Shown: positions 9,644 to 20,459 of the stretch, in pieces
How the letters are laid out: each line of letters begins with the position of its first letter
Position numbering within the stretch: the stretch's first letter is position 1
Assembly: GCA_964019425.1 (NCBI GenBank)
Contig: OZ025806.1
Coordinates: 863,374 to 927,373 of the forward strand
Origin: Flectonema sp. DT1601
Lineage: Eukaryota > Euglenozoa > Diplonemea > Diplonemida > Diplonemidae
Length of the DNA stretch: 64,000 bases
Direction of reading: 5' to 3'
The notes under the pieces: model-generated
What the model was told of the DNA's origin: nothing
What the model saw: the letters and a program-made list of their open reading frames with translations, nothing else
The model's database searches: none
Made by a program: the position numbers and the translations under genes

Positions 9644-12480
9644 TTATAAAGTATGCTCAAAGAACTTTCCCTCTCCTTTGTTCTCAAGTGTGAGAAATGC
9701 TACCTTGAACTCACTTCTTGCTCTTTTAACTCAAAACTAGTAAGGTAGTTCGAAACTCACAGGTGTGCTTCTCGCATGGCCCAATTTATTCTGCTTTCAT
9801 TGTAGAAGAGTGGAGTACGCTACGAACTATTTATAATAATAAAATATTTTTTAAAAACGAGCAGAGTTAAGAAGTAACTACACTCCAGACTTGTTAACTG
9901 AGAGTGATTCAGTCTCAATAGTTGACTGACTCTCTTCTACACGATAATGATGATGAGAGAATAGAAGTTAGAGTTTTCTCAAATACTAAATAAAAACTTC
10001 AAAAATGCTAAGGAAAGCATCACCATAGTAACTGTATCCTTAACAAATGTTAAATTATCGTTTAGGTTATGATACAATACAGTTGTATTTTACGATATCA
10101 AACAACGAACTTCCTCATAACCTCTCATTTATATTTTAACACGATGACTGAATTTATCACCTTTGATTGTACCTCTTAGTCAACTCTCGGTTGTTTATAC
10201 ATCCTGAAAAATGGATGACCTGCTTTTTACTAGCGACGGTCAAACAAAGTAAGTAACACCTTTTGAGGTTTGAATCTAGTGAGTGATACTGATGTCTTTC
10301 CGCTGTTTGTTTCGATACTTTACTTCTGAAGTCATATTATGTGATTACTTTTGATTACTTGTTTTATACTTTCAGTGACTGCTGAATAATTCTTTATAAT
10401 TTATAAATAATGGGGGGGGGGGAAAGAAATACACTTTTTTACTATTTTTTTATGTTTTTTTTTCAATAATCATTAAAATTTCACAATCAAGAGCTGTTGA
10501 CTAATCTGAAGCACAAGAAAGCTAAACAGAAATGTCCATTTGGTGAAAAGACTGAGAAATTTTAACAACCTTTTCCTCGAGAGATAACAAAATGTTGTTT
10601 TTTTTTGTGTGAACCTTTTTTTTCCCCTCTTTTTGTACCAACTTAATGGAAGAAGAAACTATTCGGATTTGCGTTCAACTAAATATAAGGCTATTTCTGA
10701 AAGGTTTTTACATCCATTTATGCACTCGTGTCTTATGATTATTTCATTCATTCCGTAGTGTGCTGTTGGTAGCACACTTGTGATCCGTATTGAAAGAATC
10801 ATTTCTGTGTTGTGATTTACTAACTGCTTGTTCACATTGGAGTAAGAGGGTACTTAATTTAAAATAATATAGTTTTTGTTTATTTTATGCTTAATAATCA
10901 ATATCGAGATTTTGAAGGCAACGTGTTCGACCTGAGAAAAGTCTGTCAGGTCGAGGCGTAGGTTCGTTTCATACTATTTTTTATGTAGACTTCCAGTGTG
11001 TTTCGTTGTTGTTGTCGTTACTTAACTTGTTGAGTTGAGTTTTTTTTTATTTTTGAAATATCTGTTTAATTGTCTCTTTTTTTCTTCGTCATTCATATGG
11101 AATATAACTCCCTCATTCTCATTGAGGGTTTATGAGTTTCCATTCAGCGTGTTGTCTTTTTTATCATAAGTCTTGTTTGATTTCGAATGTGTAAACTCCT
11201 CACGAGACAAAAAGCTACCTCGCTCTGTCTATTTTGCTGCTTATGTTGCAACTTGAATTCTGATTGCGTGGTTTCGTCTGGTGAATTATGTAAACGGTCG
11301 ACCAACTTCATTAAAGATTATGAAATATAAAAAATAAAAAAAAACGATTCATTTCTTTTGTGTCTTTTTATTAAATCATTTTGTTTCAAGGGCTGCCAAT
11401 CTGGCGCTAATATTTGATGCTCTACGAGTTTTTTTAATTTTTTTTTATTTTTTTTTATTACCAACGTTGTTTTTGTGCTTCCGCTCAAGCTACACATGTC
11501 TAATATCCTGATTGATCTTTTTATCTTAAGAACGTTTCCAGCGTGTCCCAGATGATTGCCTTACATGGTTACTAATACACCCAAATATGTGTAGCTCATT
11601 GGGTACGTATGGCAGAACCTCAATCCAAGTTGTGTGTGACTCTCCATAACTATCATCAGGGCTGAATCCTCAATCCCTTATGAGAATTTGGTTGCAGCAT
11701 TTGAGAATATTAAAGCGCAGTAGCCTCACTCTATAAAGATGCTTCCTACTTCCAATAGGAAAGGTACTTATCATTGTGAGAATTCTGCCTTCTTGATTCT
11801 CAATAACAGATGTATTAAACAGACTCTGACACGGATATGATATTAAACAACAGACTCTGTTGTTGGCATTGAACCTTATAGAGAACTACTCGTCATGACT
11901 GCTTAGTATGAAGATTAATATTATTACAGATAGTCAAGAATTTACTTTTTTTAATTGACTGATAACCTGACTAATATAAGGAACCTACCCTCCGCAGGTC
12001 CGGCGCAGTTATGACAATATAAGGACATACCCTCCGAAGGTCCGGCGCAGTTATGACCATAAACTGACTGTCATCTTACTGATCTTTTTTTGTTTTCATT
12101 TCTTGCTGAGTGATATGGCAATGTGTTGCCCAATTTTTAGTTGTGTTTTTTTTATAAAGCTTTCAGTCTTAGCTAACTCCTGAAACAACTTATCCCATTG
12201 TTTTAATGCAGCAGAGCAATGTGTTTTAACAACTTATTTTTCCCTTATGAGCAAAAAGACTCCGCTTACTTTGTCGCTCCCGACGCACGGTCTACTTTTT
12301 TACTTGTTAGAGGGTTCATCTTACTTGGACACCATGCAAATGTTCCATCTGAGCTTTTTCCCAATACTGGGGCCATACGATTGGTCAGTAATCAATGATT
12401 GGTGTATAGAGTATACTGAGGTCATTTTCAATGGCTTGTTTAATCTGGTTTCCTGTTCTGGCTTTACTGATAAATAATAA
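9644..12480. repeat. duplicated spacer upstream of truncated gene B
   Basis: About 9968-12240 matches 28122-30720 nearly throughout, including a G-tract (about 10412), repeated promoter-like AT-rich stretches and R1 head fragments at about 12000 and 12040. The copy at 29 kb carries an extra stretch of about 350 bp (29351-29705) that is absent here at about 11160. 10895-11160 belongs to the repeat seen at 640-880, 20598-20800 and 29080-29345. No coding region of its own is seen. 12440-12490 ends in (taaa)n, like a LINE tail. Confidence 0.7.
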
Positions 12481-12493
12481 ATAAATAAATAAT

Positions 12494-12997
12494 GTGGAGA
12501 GTGAAAACGTACCTGACGAAGCCGAGGTACTCTTTAATGCATTACGTGAGGGGGGTTTAGAAAACATATTGCCTTTATTTATTTTAAAAGAAAAGGACGC
12601 AACGAGTAGATTCTTATCGAAAAGTATCGTCAATGAAACAGATCCTAAATCATGCAAGGTGCTCTCTCCGATGAAAGTACTTACCGAGTTAGAACAAAAC
12701 GGTGTAACCACTACTTGCCCACAAGGTCTTGAAATGGTTCTCATTAACAAACCAGTTTTTTGTGATTTACGTGATTCAAACTATTTCTTTGGACAAATAT
12801 TTGAATGTCGTCTCCCTTATAATGGTTTAGCATGTGATTGGAATGTTTGTTTGAATTGCGTTGGAATATACTTTTGTTGTGGATGTGGCACGCGTACGAC
12901 GAAAGCAGGCACATGGTTTGCGGGAATTCGAGGTTTGCAAATCCATCAGTTGACATGTGATCCTTTCCTGCTTTTGCGTCAAACCAACCATAACTGA
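12494..12997 (+). pseudogene. possible Merlin/IS1016-type transposase N-terminal fragment
   Basis: An open stretch of about 167 codons has no ATG at its start, just after a (taaa)n tail, and lies in a part of the array with no counterpart at 30.7 kb. Its C-terminal half has GVTTTCPQGLEMVL, then CVGIYFCCGCGTRTTKAG, then TWFAGIRGLQIHQL. That order (Cys-rich ribbon, then GTxFxG) is how the N-terminal region of Merlin/IS1016 transposases looks before the DDE core. No DDE part follows; the frame stops at 12997. If the match is wrong, this is an unidentified ORF fragment. Low to moderate confidence. Confidence 0.35.
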
Positions 12998-13019
12998 GTT
13001 TATGGGATGGGCTTTACTG

Positions 13020-13455
13020 GTAGTGAGCTACGAACCAGCGTATTCTTGTCATGTTATTTATCTTTTCTTTTTTTCTCACCCGTTACTACCCAGATAGTTT
13101 TTATTGGTTTCCCGTTAATGCATTAATGTTTTCAAGCTGTAACGACCTGCAGGGCATGGGTGTAGTGCGTGGTCCCCGGGTCCATTTGACTTGACAGCAT
13201 TTCTTTCTCTGGTAGTTTATTTAAAGCATGCGATTTTGTGTGGACAGAATCCAGTTATAATGATTCATGTCTAATTTGTTGCGTGTTAACCTTGATTTAT
13301 TTATCCAAGTCCCGCAATCCATTTAATATTAGTATCAAGTTACCCCCCAGCGATTTTGTGGACAGAATCCAGTTATGATGATTCATGTCTAATTTGTTGC
13401 GTGTTAACCCTTGATTTGTTTATCCAAGTCCCCCCGCGAAATGGAGCTCTTGTTA
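13020..13455. repeat. interspersed repeat cluster (same family as 1-300)
   Basis: Begins with the same 'gtgagctacgaaccagcg' as position 1. It holds two partial copies of the 'gattcatgtctaatttgtt' repeat (about 13180-13312 and 13346-13430), each ending at a pyrimidine-rich 'ccaagtcc'. No gene is present. Confidence 0.65.
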
Positions 13456-13876
13456 ACTAACTCGAATTAGTCCACTATTTTATAACAAACTAATATACTA
13501 GCTTAATTTCGATTCTACAAACCTATCCTATCTCACGGGGGAAAAAGCTCCCTCGCCTCTGACTATTTTAGTTGTTTATGTTGCAACTTGAATTCTGTTT
13601 GATTGCGTGGTTTCGGCAGTTCGTCTGGTGAATTGTGAAAGCAGTCGACCAACTTCATTAAAGATTATGAAATAATGTCAGAAAAGAATAACAATTTACT
13701 TCCTTTTAAAATCATTTTGTTTCAAAGGAATATACACGTCAGATATGAAGAAACAGGCAGAGCAACCTTATGAAGAGTACAGGTATTTTTATATCTCTTT
13801 ATTATAATAACATTTCATTAGTTCTTTTTGCAATATGGCGATTAAGCTTTTAGTGTTCATGTTAGTGATAGATGGA
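13435..13876 (+). pseudogene. truncated 5' end of gene B (14 codons plus upstream region)
   Basis: About 13435-13876 matches 30970-31421, the 5' flank and first codons of the intact seven-pass gene at 31380. The ATG at 13835 starts MAIKLLVFMLVIDG exactly as in the intact gene. After 13876 the sequence switches without transition to a Mutator-like transposase. All membrane segments are gone, so this copy cannot make the protein, although its promoter region appears intact. It shows that the first array unit once had both genes. Confidence 0.88.
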
Positions 13877-15160
13877 CCTATGCTTTATCCGAGCGAAGTT
13901 GCCAAAGACCTGACAACTTTCGGTTCCGTTGCTGTATCGACGCACGTAATCGCCAAGGCACTAAGAAACACGCGCCAGAAGGTTCTCGGCAGTCGGGGTG
14001 ATCAATTTGGGCTTTTCTTCAGAATTTGAAATCTGTCAACCCCGCAATGTCGTACGATATAATCAAGACACAAAGCACCTTCACAAGAACGTTTTGGTGT
14101 TTTTTGGATGGTCGGGCATTTTCGGCTCTATCTCCTATAATCCACAGCGACGCTTGCCACCTGTCAGGCGCATTCCGCGGTACACTCTACATCACGGTTG
14201 GAATGGATGCTGAGAGACACGTTTTCCCTTTGTGTTTCTCAACAAGCAATGTGTCAGAGAACAAGGACGGGTGGGCATACCACCATTCTCAGATGGCTGC
14301 TCACTTCGGCAGCTGGAGAGGGCAGTCTTGTCAGACAGACAAAAGAGATTGGAAGGCGACACCACCCTCGAAAACAAAATACTCCACCACGCCTGCTGTC
14401 TCAACCACCTTGTTGACAACGTTGCGAAGAGCACCCAGCTGCCGAAGGGTTCCGCTTCCACACTAATGTAGCAGATAGCCAAAGCCAAGTCGCCGAAGGA
14501 AGCCGTGAAGCTGTTGGACAGCATAGTCAGCAAAACCGCCACCGAATACATCAAGAAGACACAGCTTTCTCGGTGGTCAGATGCGTACTGGCCAAAAGGT
14601 GTTCCAAGGTTTGATATCTACACCTCCAACGCAGTTGAGTGCGTTAATTCCATTTTTCGGGGAAATCCGCAAGGGAAGCTTGCTGACGGTGATGCAGGAC
14701 ACCCGCAGATGGACTACAGACACGCTTGCTAAGCGAAAGGATCTGCTTCCTGCAACTCTACAGCCAGAATCCCCAGTTCCCTCCGTGGAAAAACATATAC
14801 GGGAGCAGGTAGCAGACGCTTCGCTGTGGGAAGTAACACAAGTGAGCAAGAAGGGGCTGTGGGAGCTACGACAGTCCCTAGCGAGCAAAACAGTTCGATT
14901 GATTGATGGTTGTTTGACGTGTGATTGCTACGACTTCCGTAAGAGCAACCTTCCTTGTGCCCACACAACGAAGGTACTAATGCACCTTGGTTTCGACACC
15001 TTGACTGATCTCGCTGCCTGTCTGCCTTTCTTGTGTGTCAGAAGTTTCAGACGTTTCTACAACATTCAAGTGCTACCTGAAACTGAGGAACTTGGAGACC
15101 TGATCCCTGATGATTCCTTGCCTTCTGTTGTGAAGCCCAGCGTAGGTCGCCGCTAGTTTG
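13877..15160 (+). mobile_element. decayed Mutator-like (MULE) transposase
   Basis: Consecutive pieces match a MULE transposase. The first is the DDE-core start HSDACHLSGAFRGTLYITVG with MDAERHVFPLCF (about 14140-14235). Then come DRQKRLEGDTTLENKILHHA and CCLNHLVDNVA (about 14335-14430), NAVECVNSIF (about 14627-14658), and a SWIM zinc finger with CDCYDF ... LPCAHTTKVL (about 14920-14980). The final stretch ends at 15156. The parts fall in different frames: I count three frameshifts (near 14015, between 14290 and 14335, and near 14660) and one in-frame stop (14469-14471), so it is dead. No terminal inverted repeats or target duplication were recognised. Its left edge coincides with the break in gene B and its right edge lies about 90 bp before the duplicated EGF 5' flank. 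Confidence 0.88.
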
Positions 15161-15572
15161 CCCAAAAAACTATTTTATTTTATTTATTTACTTATTTGCG
15201 TGGTCTGATGGAGCTAACTAACACTAACGAACTAAAAGCAAAAATACGTGATAGCCGCTGACAAGAAAAAACACGCGAAGTATAAAGAATCGCTTAGTCC
15301 TCTAATTCATTTGATCAGCTCATTAGTTGGGTCAGACTCTTTCATTTCAACATGGAAGACGGTTGTCGTTGTGAATGACACGATGTTTGTACGTTTCCTT
15401 ATCGGAAAGTGAAAATGAGTAGAAATATTACTTTGAGTCTTTCCCAAAACAGCACAAAATATATTCTGTTCCGCTCTCTCTTTCTCGTTGGGGCTTTTAT
15501 AATATCAAGAAAGTTGAAAGGTTTCTTTATTATTTTATTTATCATTCCCCCAACCACAGTAATGTATCCATA
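15161..15572. repeat. junction and 5' flank of EGF gene 2
   Basis: 15161-15246 is AT-rich sequence that may be the end of the MULE-bearing segment. From about 15247 it matches 2689-3008 and 22118-22431, except for an 8-base insertion (gagtcttt) near 15434 that breaks the upstream open frame. The shared 'ccccaaccacag' acceptor-like sequence precedes the ATG. Confidence 0.75.
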
Positions 15573-18500
15573 ATGAACACTATGTCTCTTGTTCTTGTTT
15601 TAACACTTTGTGGTATCAGTCTTGGATATCCAGAACAGTGTGGAAGGATCACAGCTCAACCTGAATGTACTTCATCACGTTGGTGTTTTTGGGCGCGAAA
15701 CAATGAATGTGCTCCAATTATACAATGTAACAGTGTGTTGGTAGGTAACCCACCTGTGCGAACTCATTGTGACGACATTTCTTCGTGCAGGTGGGATGAT
15801 CAAACAGACAGCTGTGTCATTCCGTGTACATATTATAGTACAGAAATGGAATGCAACAATTCACCATATGGTAGTCAATGTAACTGGTTCGCTGGTAACT
15901 GCGATAACGAACATAACACATTTCCAGTAAATGGAGAAAGAGAGTACTGTTTACAAAGAGGAGAATATAATACCGTAGTATCCCGCTGCGATTGTCGAGG
16001 TGAGTCTTACTTAGACCAATGCCAGGGATGTCTGCCTCAATATGACGCATCAGAATCCTGTTCTATATGTGTGACAAACAAATACGATTCGCGTAATACT
16101 TGCAGATTATGTGACGTCAATTTAGATTGTAGTAATCACACAAACAGCGTATCCTCTGGAACAGCAGCAAGTCCAGGTTGTAATTGCAACTGTTCTGCAG
16201 GTTTCACAGGAAACACATGTAGTTCCTGTGACACTGGTTATTTTGGTACCAATTGCACTGCTTGTGATAATGCTTATTGTAACAATCATGTTAAGTTAGG
16301 TAATGTTCCTCAAGTTAGAAACGGTAGTATCACCACATGTGACTGCAACTGTGCTGACGAATACAGCGGGCCACGCTGTAATACATGTGAGAATAACCAC
16401 ATCGATTATCCTAATTGTGTGAGGTGTGACTTGGGTATTCATTGCAATGGAAATGCGGGGTCGGTAATGTCAACGGCCTCTAACTCGAAATGCAGCTGCA
16501 GTTGTACATCTGGATATACAGGAGATGCTTGTGACATCTGTGACACAAACTACGTACGTGATCCCAGTCTACCTGGAATCAAATGCCGACAATGCAGTGT
16601 AGTCACAGACTGCAACAACAGAGCTACAAGCGTAATCCAGCAGGGCAATAGTTGTGTGTGCAGCTGCAGAAACAAGTGGGACCCTGCAGACAATTGTGTC
16701 AGCTGTAATCCTCCGTACGCAGGAACAGATTGTGATACGTGTATGCCGGGTCATATTAACTATCCAAATTGTACTTTATGTACTTTGAACGATTGCAATA
16801 ACAGAGCATCAAGTGTAACATCAAATGCTAACAAGTGTATGTGCAGTTGTGTTGGGAATTGGAATGGTGAGTCATGCGACAACTGTCCAATCCCTTTGGG
16901 TGGATCACAGTGTGAATGCAGTGTTGAAAGCCATTGTGGGGGTACAAATAGAGCAATCGAGTCCAAGACAGTTACAGTAAATAATGTTGCATCTTGTAGC
17001 TGCGTCTGTTCAGGTAACTGGCAAGGTACTAATTGTAGTGAATGTGCACATCCCTACTCGGGAAGTAATTGCAGTGAATGTGCACGTGGTCGGGTGAACT
17101 ACCCCACTTGCGATATCTGCGACATCAGTATTTGTGAACAACATCGAAATCCGCTAACAATGCGAATCAGACGGAATGGTAGCGAACCGGAGTGTCAATG
17201 TGTCTATAAGGATGATGTCACTGCGTGTGCGGCACCTTTTTATACTTCTTCTTGTGAGGCTTGCAGCTTACCAATCCATTGTACTGGAGATGCCTATGCT
17301 GTGGAAGTTGATGAGGATGACCCGAATAGTTGTTTGTGTCAATGTAGAAATGCTTCTCAAAGTTGTCAGCGAGGAGAATCAACAGCTTCACCAGTTTCGA
17401 TTAATCCGATTAATGTGTTTGAAAGTAAAGGGTCTGTACCTGTTGGGATAGTAGCGTCAGGTAGTATCGGAGGAACATCAGTAGCTCGTCTTAAAGCAAT
17501 CAGCGCTTTGTGTGGAAAGGAAGACGACGTTCTTGATCCGGAGGTGGATCCACTTAAACTGAAGGTTGGGAATTCTAAATACGCTGCTTACACGGGAGGT
17601 GTTCTTGGAAATTGTGTTTTCGTCCTTTCGCCAATAATTGTTCATCTCACTGCTGTCTTAATCCGAACAAGGTATCCAAACCGAGTAGAATTTAACGAAG
17701 CAGCAGCTGACTTGCGGTTCCCGTACATCAGTTTGTTCTTTGTTATTTTCATGTTTCACGGAATGGCCACTTGTGGACTGAAGCTTCTAATATTTGGAGG
17801 TGCTGGTGAAAAGGTGTTGGGGGTTTCTGTCCTTCTTTCATTTAACATTGGATTTCTTGTATTGATTGTAGCAAAGACGAGAAGCTTGTCGAAGGACATT
17901 ACGTACTTTGACAGGTCAGGAACTACACTCGTGAGTAGATACTTCTTTGGAAATGGAGAATGGGTGTCTGCAACACAGAAGAGAAAAGTGCATCGATGGG
18001 GATTGTTATTTGAGATGTATAGACCAGGTTTTACTTGGTTCTTGATATGTGAATGTATAGTTTTACTCACCATAACTGTGGTACAGGTGAGTGAGGCCAG
18101 CCGAATGCTCAGTTGCAGGAATTTGGCGGGTTTGCTGGTAGCTCTCTTTGGAGGATTGACTCTGGTAATTTTGTATTTCGGACCTTGGGCATGTCGTTTT
18201 GACAATCATGGGAACGGACTCATCCTTGGACTTGAAACTGTTGCTTGTGGTTTCTTAGTGAGAGGTTTCAGCACGGAAGACCGTTCTGACATGGGATTCA
18301 CATATGCCAGCAATATATTAATTGTAGTTAGCTACTTGACTGTTGCTAAGGGATTCATTGATCCTTTTCTGTTGTTATATGTTGAATGGACTCGTAGATC
18401 AACAATTCAAGATAATTATAATGACGTTTGTCACACAGAAGAGAAATGTCAACAACTGGAAGTCACAGATGAATTGCTTGAAGACGATGACTTTGTTCAA

Positions 18501-18770
18501 TATCCGTTGCCTGAATTCGAAATGACTGTGAAGGGTTGTGTTGACTTTAATGATCCGATATGCAATGAGGGTGGTAAGAGTACTCCTTCACTCACAAACA
18601 TACGAAGCGCTCCCACTCCGGAAGTCACGTTTCAGAGAATAGCAAGTCCGCAGTCTGCTAGAAATTCTGCTGCTGTTCGCAATCTCAACTCTTCAACGAG
18701 AGAATCTCTTCTTAGAATTGCTTCATACCCGTTGCTTGAAAAGCAAAGGAATGATTGTCTCGTCTTTTGA
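15573..18770 (+). CDS. EGF-repeat seven-pass membrane protein, copy 2
   Basis: A 1065-residue paralogue of the protein at 3009, with the same signal peptide, Cys-rich EGF-like ectodomain, seven hydrophobic segments and Ser/Pro-rich tail. Two features set it apart. Residues about 113-178 (nt 15912-16105) carry a dense cluster of replacements (for example NGEREYCLQRGEYNTVVSR where copies 1 and 3 have NSDTEYCLRRG). The EGF junction has 12 extra residues (AHPYSGSNCSEC) relative to copy 1. The C-terminus ends NDCLVF because a small deletion changes the last codons. The remaining ectodomain and membrane region are almost unchanged, so the gene looks functional. A cell-surface recognition role is inference from architecture only. 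Confidence 0.9.
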   Translation: MNTMSLVLVLTLCGISLGYPEQCGRITAQPECTSSRWCFWARNNECAPIIQCNSVLVGNPPVRTHCDDISSCRWDDQTDSCVIPCTYYSTEMECNNSPYGSQCNWFAGNCDNEHNTFPVNGEREYCLQRGEYNTVVSRCDCRGESYLDQCQGCLPQYDASESCSICVTNKYDSRNTCRLCDVNLDCSNHTNSVSSGTAASPGCNCNCSAGFTGNTCSSCDTGYFGTNCTACDNAYCNNHVKLGNVPQVRNGSITTCDCNCADEYSGPRCNTCENNHIDYPNCVRCDLGIHCNGNAGSVMSTASNSKCSCSCTSGYTGDACDICDTNYVRDPSLPGIKCRQCSVVTDCNNRATSVIQQGNSCVCSCRNKWDPADNCVSCNPPYAGTDCDTCMPGHINYPNCTLCTLNDCNNRASSVTSNANKCMCSCVGNWNGESCDNCPIPLGGSQCECSVESHCGGTNRAIESKTVTVNNVASCSCVCSGNWQGTNCSECAHPYSGSNCSECARGRVNYPTCDICDISICEQHRNPLTMRIRRNGSEPECQCVYKDDVTACAAPFYTSSCEACSLPIHCTGDAYAVEVDEDDPNSCLCQCRNASQSCQRGESTASPVSINPINVFESKGSVPVGIVASGSIGGTSVARLKAISALCGKEDDVLDPEVDPLKLKVGNSKYAAYTGGVLGNCVFVLSPIIVHLTAVLIRTRYPNRVEFNEAAADLRFPYISLFFVIFMFHGMATCGLKLLIFGGAGEKVLGVSVLLSFNIGFLVLIVAKTRSLSKDITYFDRSGTTLVSRYFFGNGEWVSATQKRKVHRWGLLFEMYRPGFTWFLICECIVLLTITVVQVSEASRMLSCRNLAGLLVALFGGLTLVILYFGPWACRFDNHGNGLILGLETVACGFLVRGFSTEDRSDMGFTYASNILIVVSYLTVAKGFIDPFLLLYVEWTRRSTIQDNYNDVCHTEEKCQQLEVTDELLEDDDFVQYPLPEFEMTVKGCVDFNDPICNEGGKSTPSLTNIRSAPTPEVTFQRIASPQSARNSAAVRNLNSSTRESLLRIASYPLLEKQRNDCLVF

Positions 18771-20034
18771 TTCTGTGAGAAGGCGAGTTTTCTTTTTTGT
18801 TATTATTATTTCATTCATTCATTTTAATAATTGTCTCCATTCACATAAATATAATTATATTGAATTCATACTTTCCTTCGATTCCGAACTTTGAGGAATA
18901 ACAACCGACAATGTGATATTTGCTTCGATTCCATTATATTTGAGTATTTGTGTGGTAATAAGGATTTGATTATTGTTATTGTTGTAATGCTGTTCTTTTT
19001 GGATATCAAGTCAAGTGAGTCTTAACACGAATACTGATGGTCACAATGTCCCTTCACGCCTGAAGGAGTCTTTATGGTTGTGTGGTATCAAATGACTGAT
19101 ACCCCATAAGCTTGCCATGATGTACAAGTGTTAGGATTTTCAAACATGTAAATAATCTCACCATTTCAATGAATCGATTGCAAACCACTCCGAGTGTGTG
19201 TAGCTGAATTATTGTCGCGGTCGTGTGGTATTGATAAAAGGACGCTGTCCACGGAAAAGAAAAGTTTACTTTCCGTCTGGAACAAAGGCGCGATTTCATC
19301 TAAAAAGTCGATCAATGAGTTACTGTCCAATGGCCGAACGTATTTTTTAAATCATGAGTTAAATTCTGTCCATGGCCATTATTTGCTGTGATCTTCGATC
19401 TTCTCCCTCTCTTATTTTATTGTCTTTATCAAGTGACCTTCCTTCTCTTAGTCACTGTTTGATAACTTGTTTAGTTAACTTTGATATTCATATATTTATA
19501 TTATTATAAAGTATGCTCAAAGAACTTTCCCTCTCCTTTGCTCTCAAGTGTGAGAAGTGTTACCTTGAACTCACTTCTTGCTTTACTCAAAACTAGTAAA
19601 GTAGTTTGAAACTCACAGGTGTGTTTCTCACATGGAGGCGTTTGTATGAATTTTGCTATTCATCAGTTACCAGTCAGCAGTAGTTATACTATGTGTTGCC
19701 CAATTTTGGTTGTACTTTTATGAAGCTGTCAATAAGCCGCAGGTAATTATAATCCTTTGGACAACTGGGGATGAAAGATCCTCGGTACTGTTCCGGGGGT
19801 TTCTATTTTCTTTCGTGGTATGTGGGCATACGACACACATGGTCGTGTTATGAAGAAAGATACTGTATGGAATAATATTTTTTAAAAAGTTTTCACTCCC
19901 TCCCCATGAATCTTTTCGTATCGTATCGAAATCCCCCCCTTTTCCGTTGAGATCCATGCTGCTTTTCCTTTATATCCCAAAACAAGTGCACTATGGGGAG
20001 TGCCGAATATGGCTCCACTAAGGAGACTGAGAGT

Positions 20035-20064
20035 TGTGCTTATACCTGTACAGGTATAAGCACA
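20035..20064. repeat. perfect 30-bp palindrome
   Basis: The half-site tgtgcttatacctgt is followed immediately by its exact reverse complement with no spacer. The same palindrome occurs at 27526-27555 in the equivalent place of the next unit. It could be a dimeric protein-binding site, a cruciform or a hairpin in RNA. Confidence 0.85.
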
Positions 20065-20065
20065 C

Positions 20066-20450
20066 TTTAACCTTCCCATTCATTGGCAGTTTAGTTGGTT
20101 ATAGGTTTTCAGTGATCAATCGCGACGATAAGGTAGATCGTTTGGGTCGCTAATTTAGAGCGAACCAATTTGGATAGTTTCCGGGCAGTGAGTGAGTTCG
20201 TCCTTCCCAGGCTGCTAACACCGAGCGGACTGCTGAAGACTCGAGTAGTCTAGGAAAGCCTTTCGTCGGGTTCGTCAACTGTTAACCTTTGTTTTTATTT
20301 GTTCGCGCTAATTTTAATTTACAGCTGTTTTTCATTGTTGCGATAGCGTAGGCAAGAGTACGTTCACGTGGCCTCCATCAAAGAAATCAGGCCAATGTTG
20401 CGATGCCTCCTGTTTAATGATGACAGTACTTTTATTGTTTTTATTTTTGT
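20066..20450. other. conserved non-coding block with local stems
   Basis: Nearly identical to 27557-27950 and notably less AT-rich than its surroundings. Short complementary pairs are visible, for example agact/agtct around cgagt (near 20239-20253) and aggct/agcct bracketing them. No long ORF is present. A structured RNA or regulatory block is possible; I cannot name it. A similar block after EGF gene 1 was not found. Confidence 0.4.
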
Positions 20451-20459
20451 ATCAAATCC

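Noticed and set aside
20205-20285. tRNA-like sequence (ggttcgtcaac resembling box B, with nearby stems)
   Set aside because: Box A is not convincing, the TPsiC box has a mismatch at a conserved base, and no cloverleaf could be drawn.
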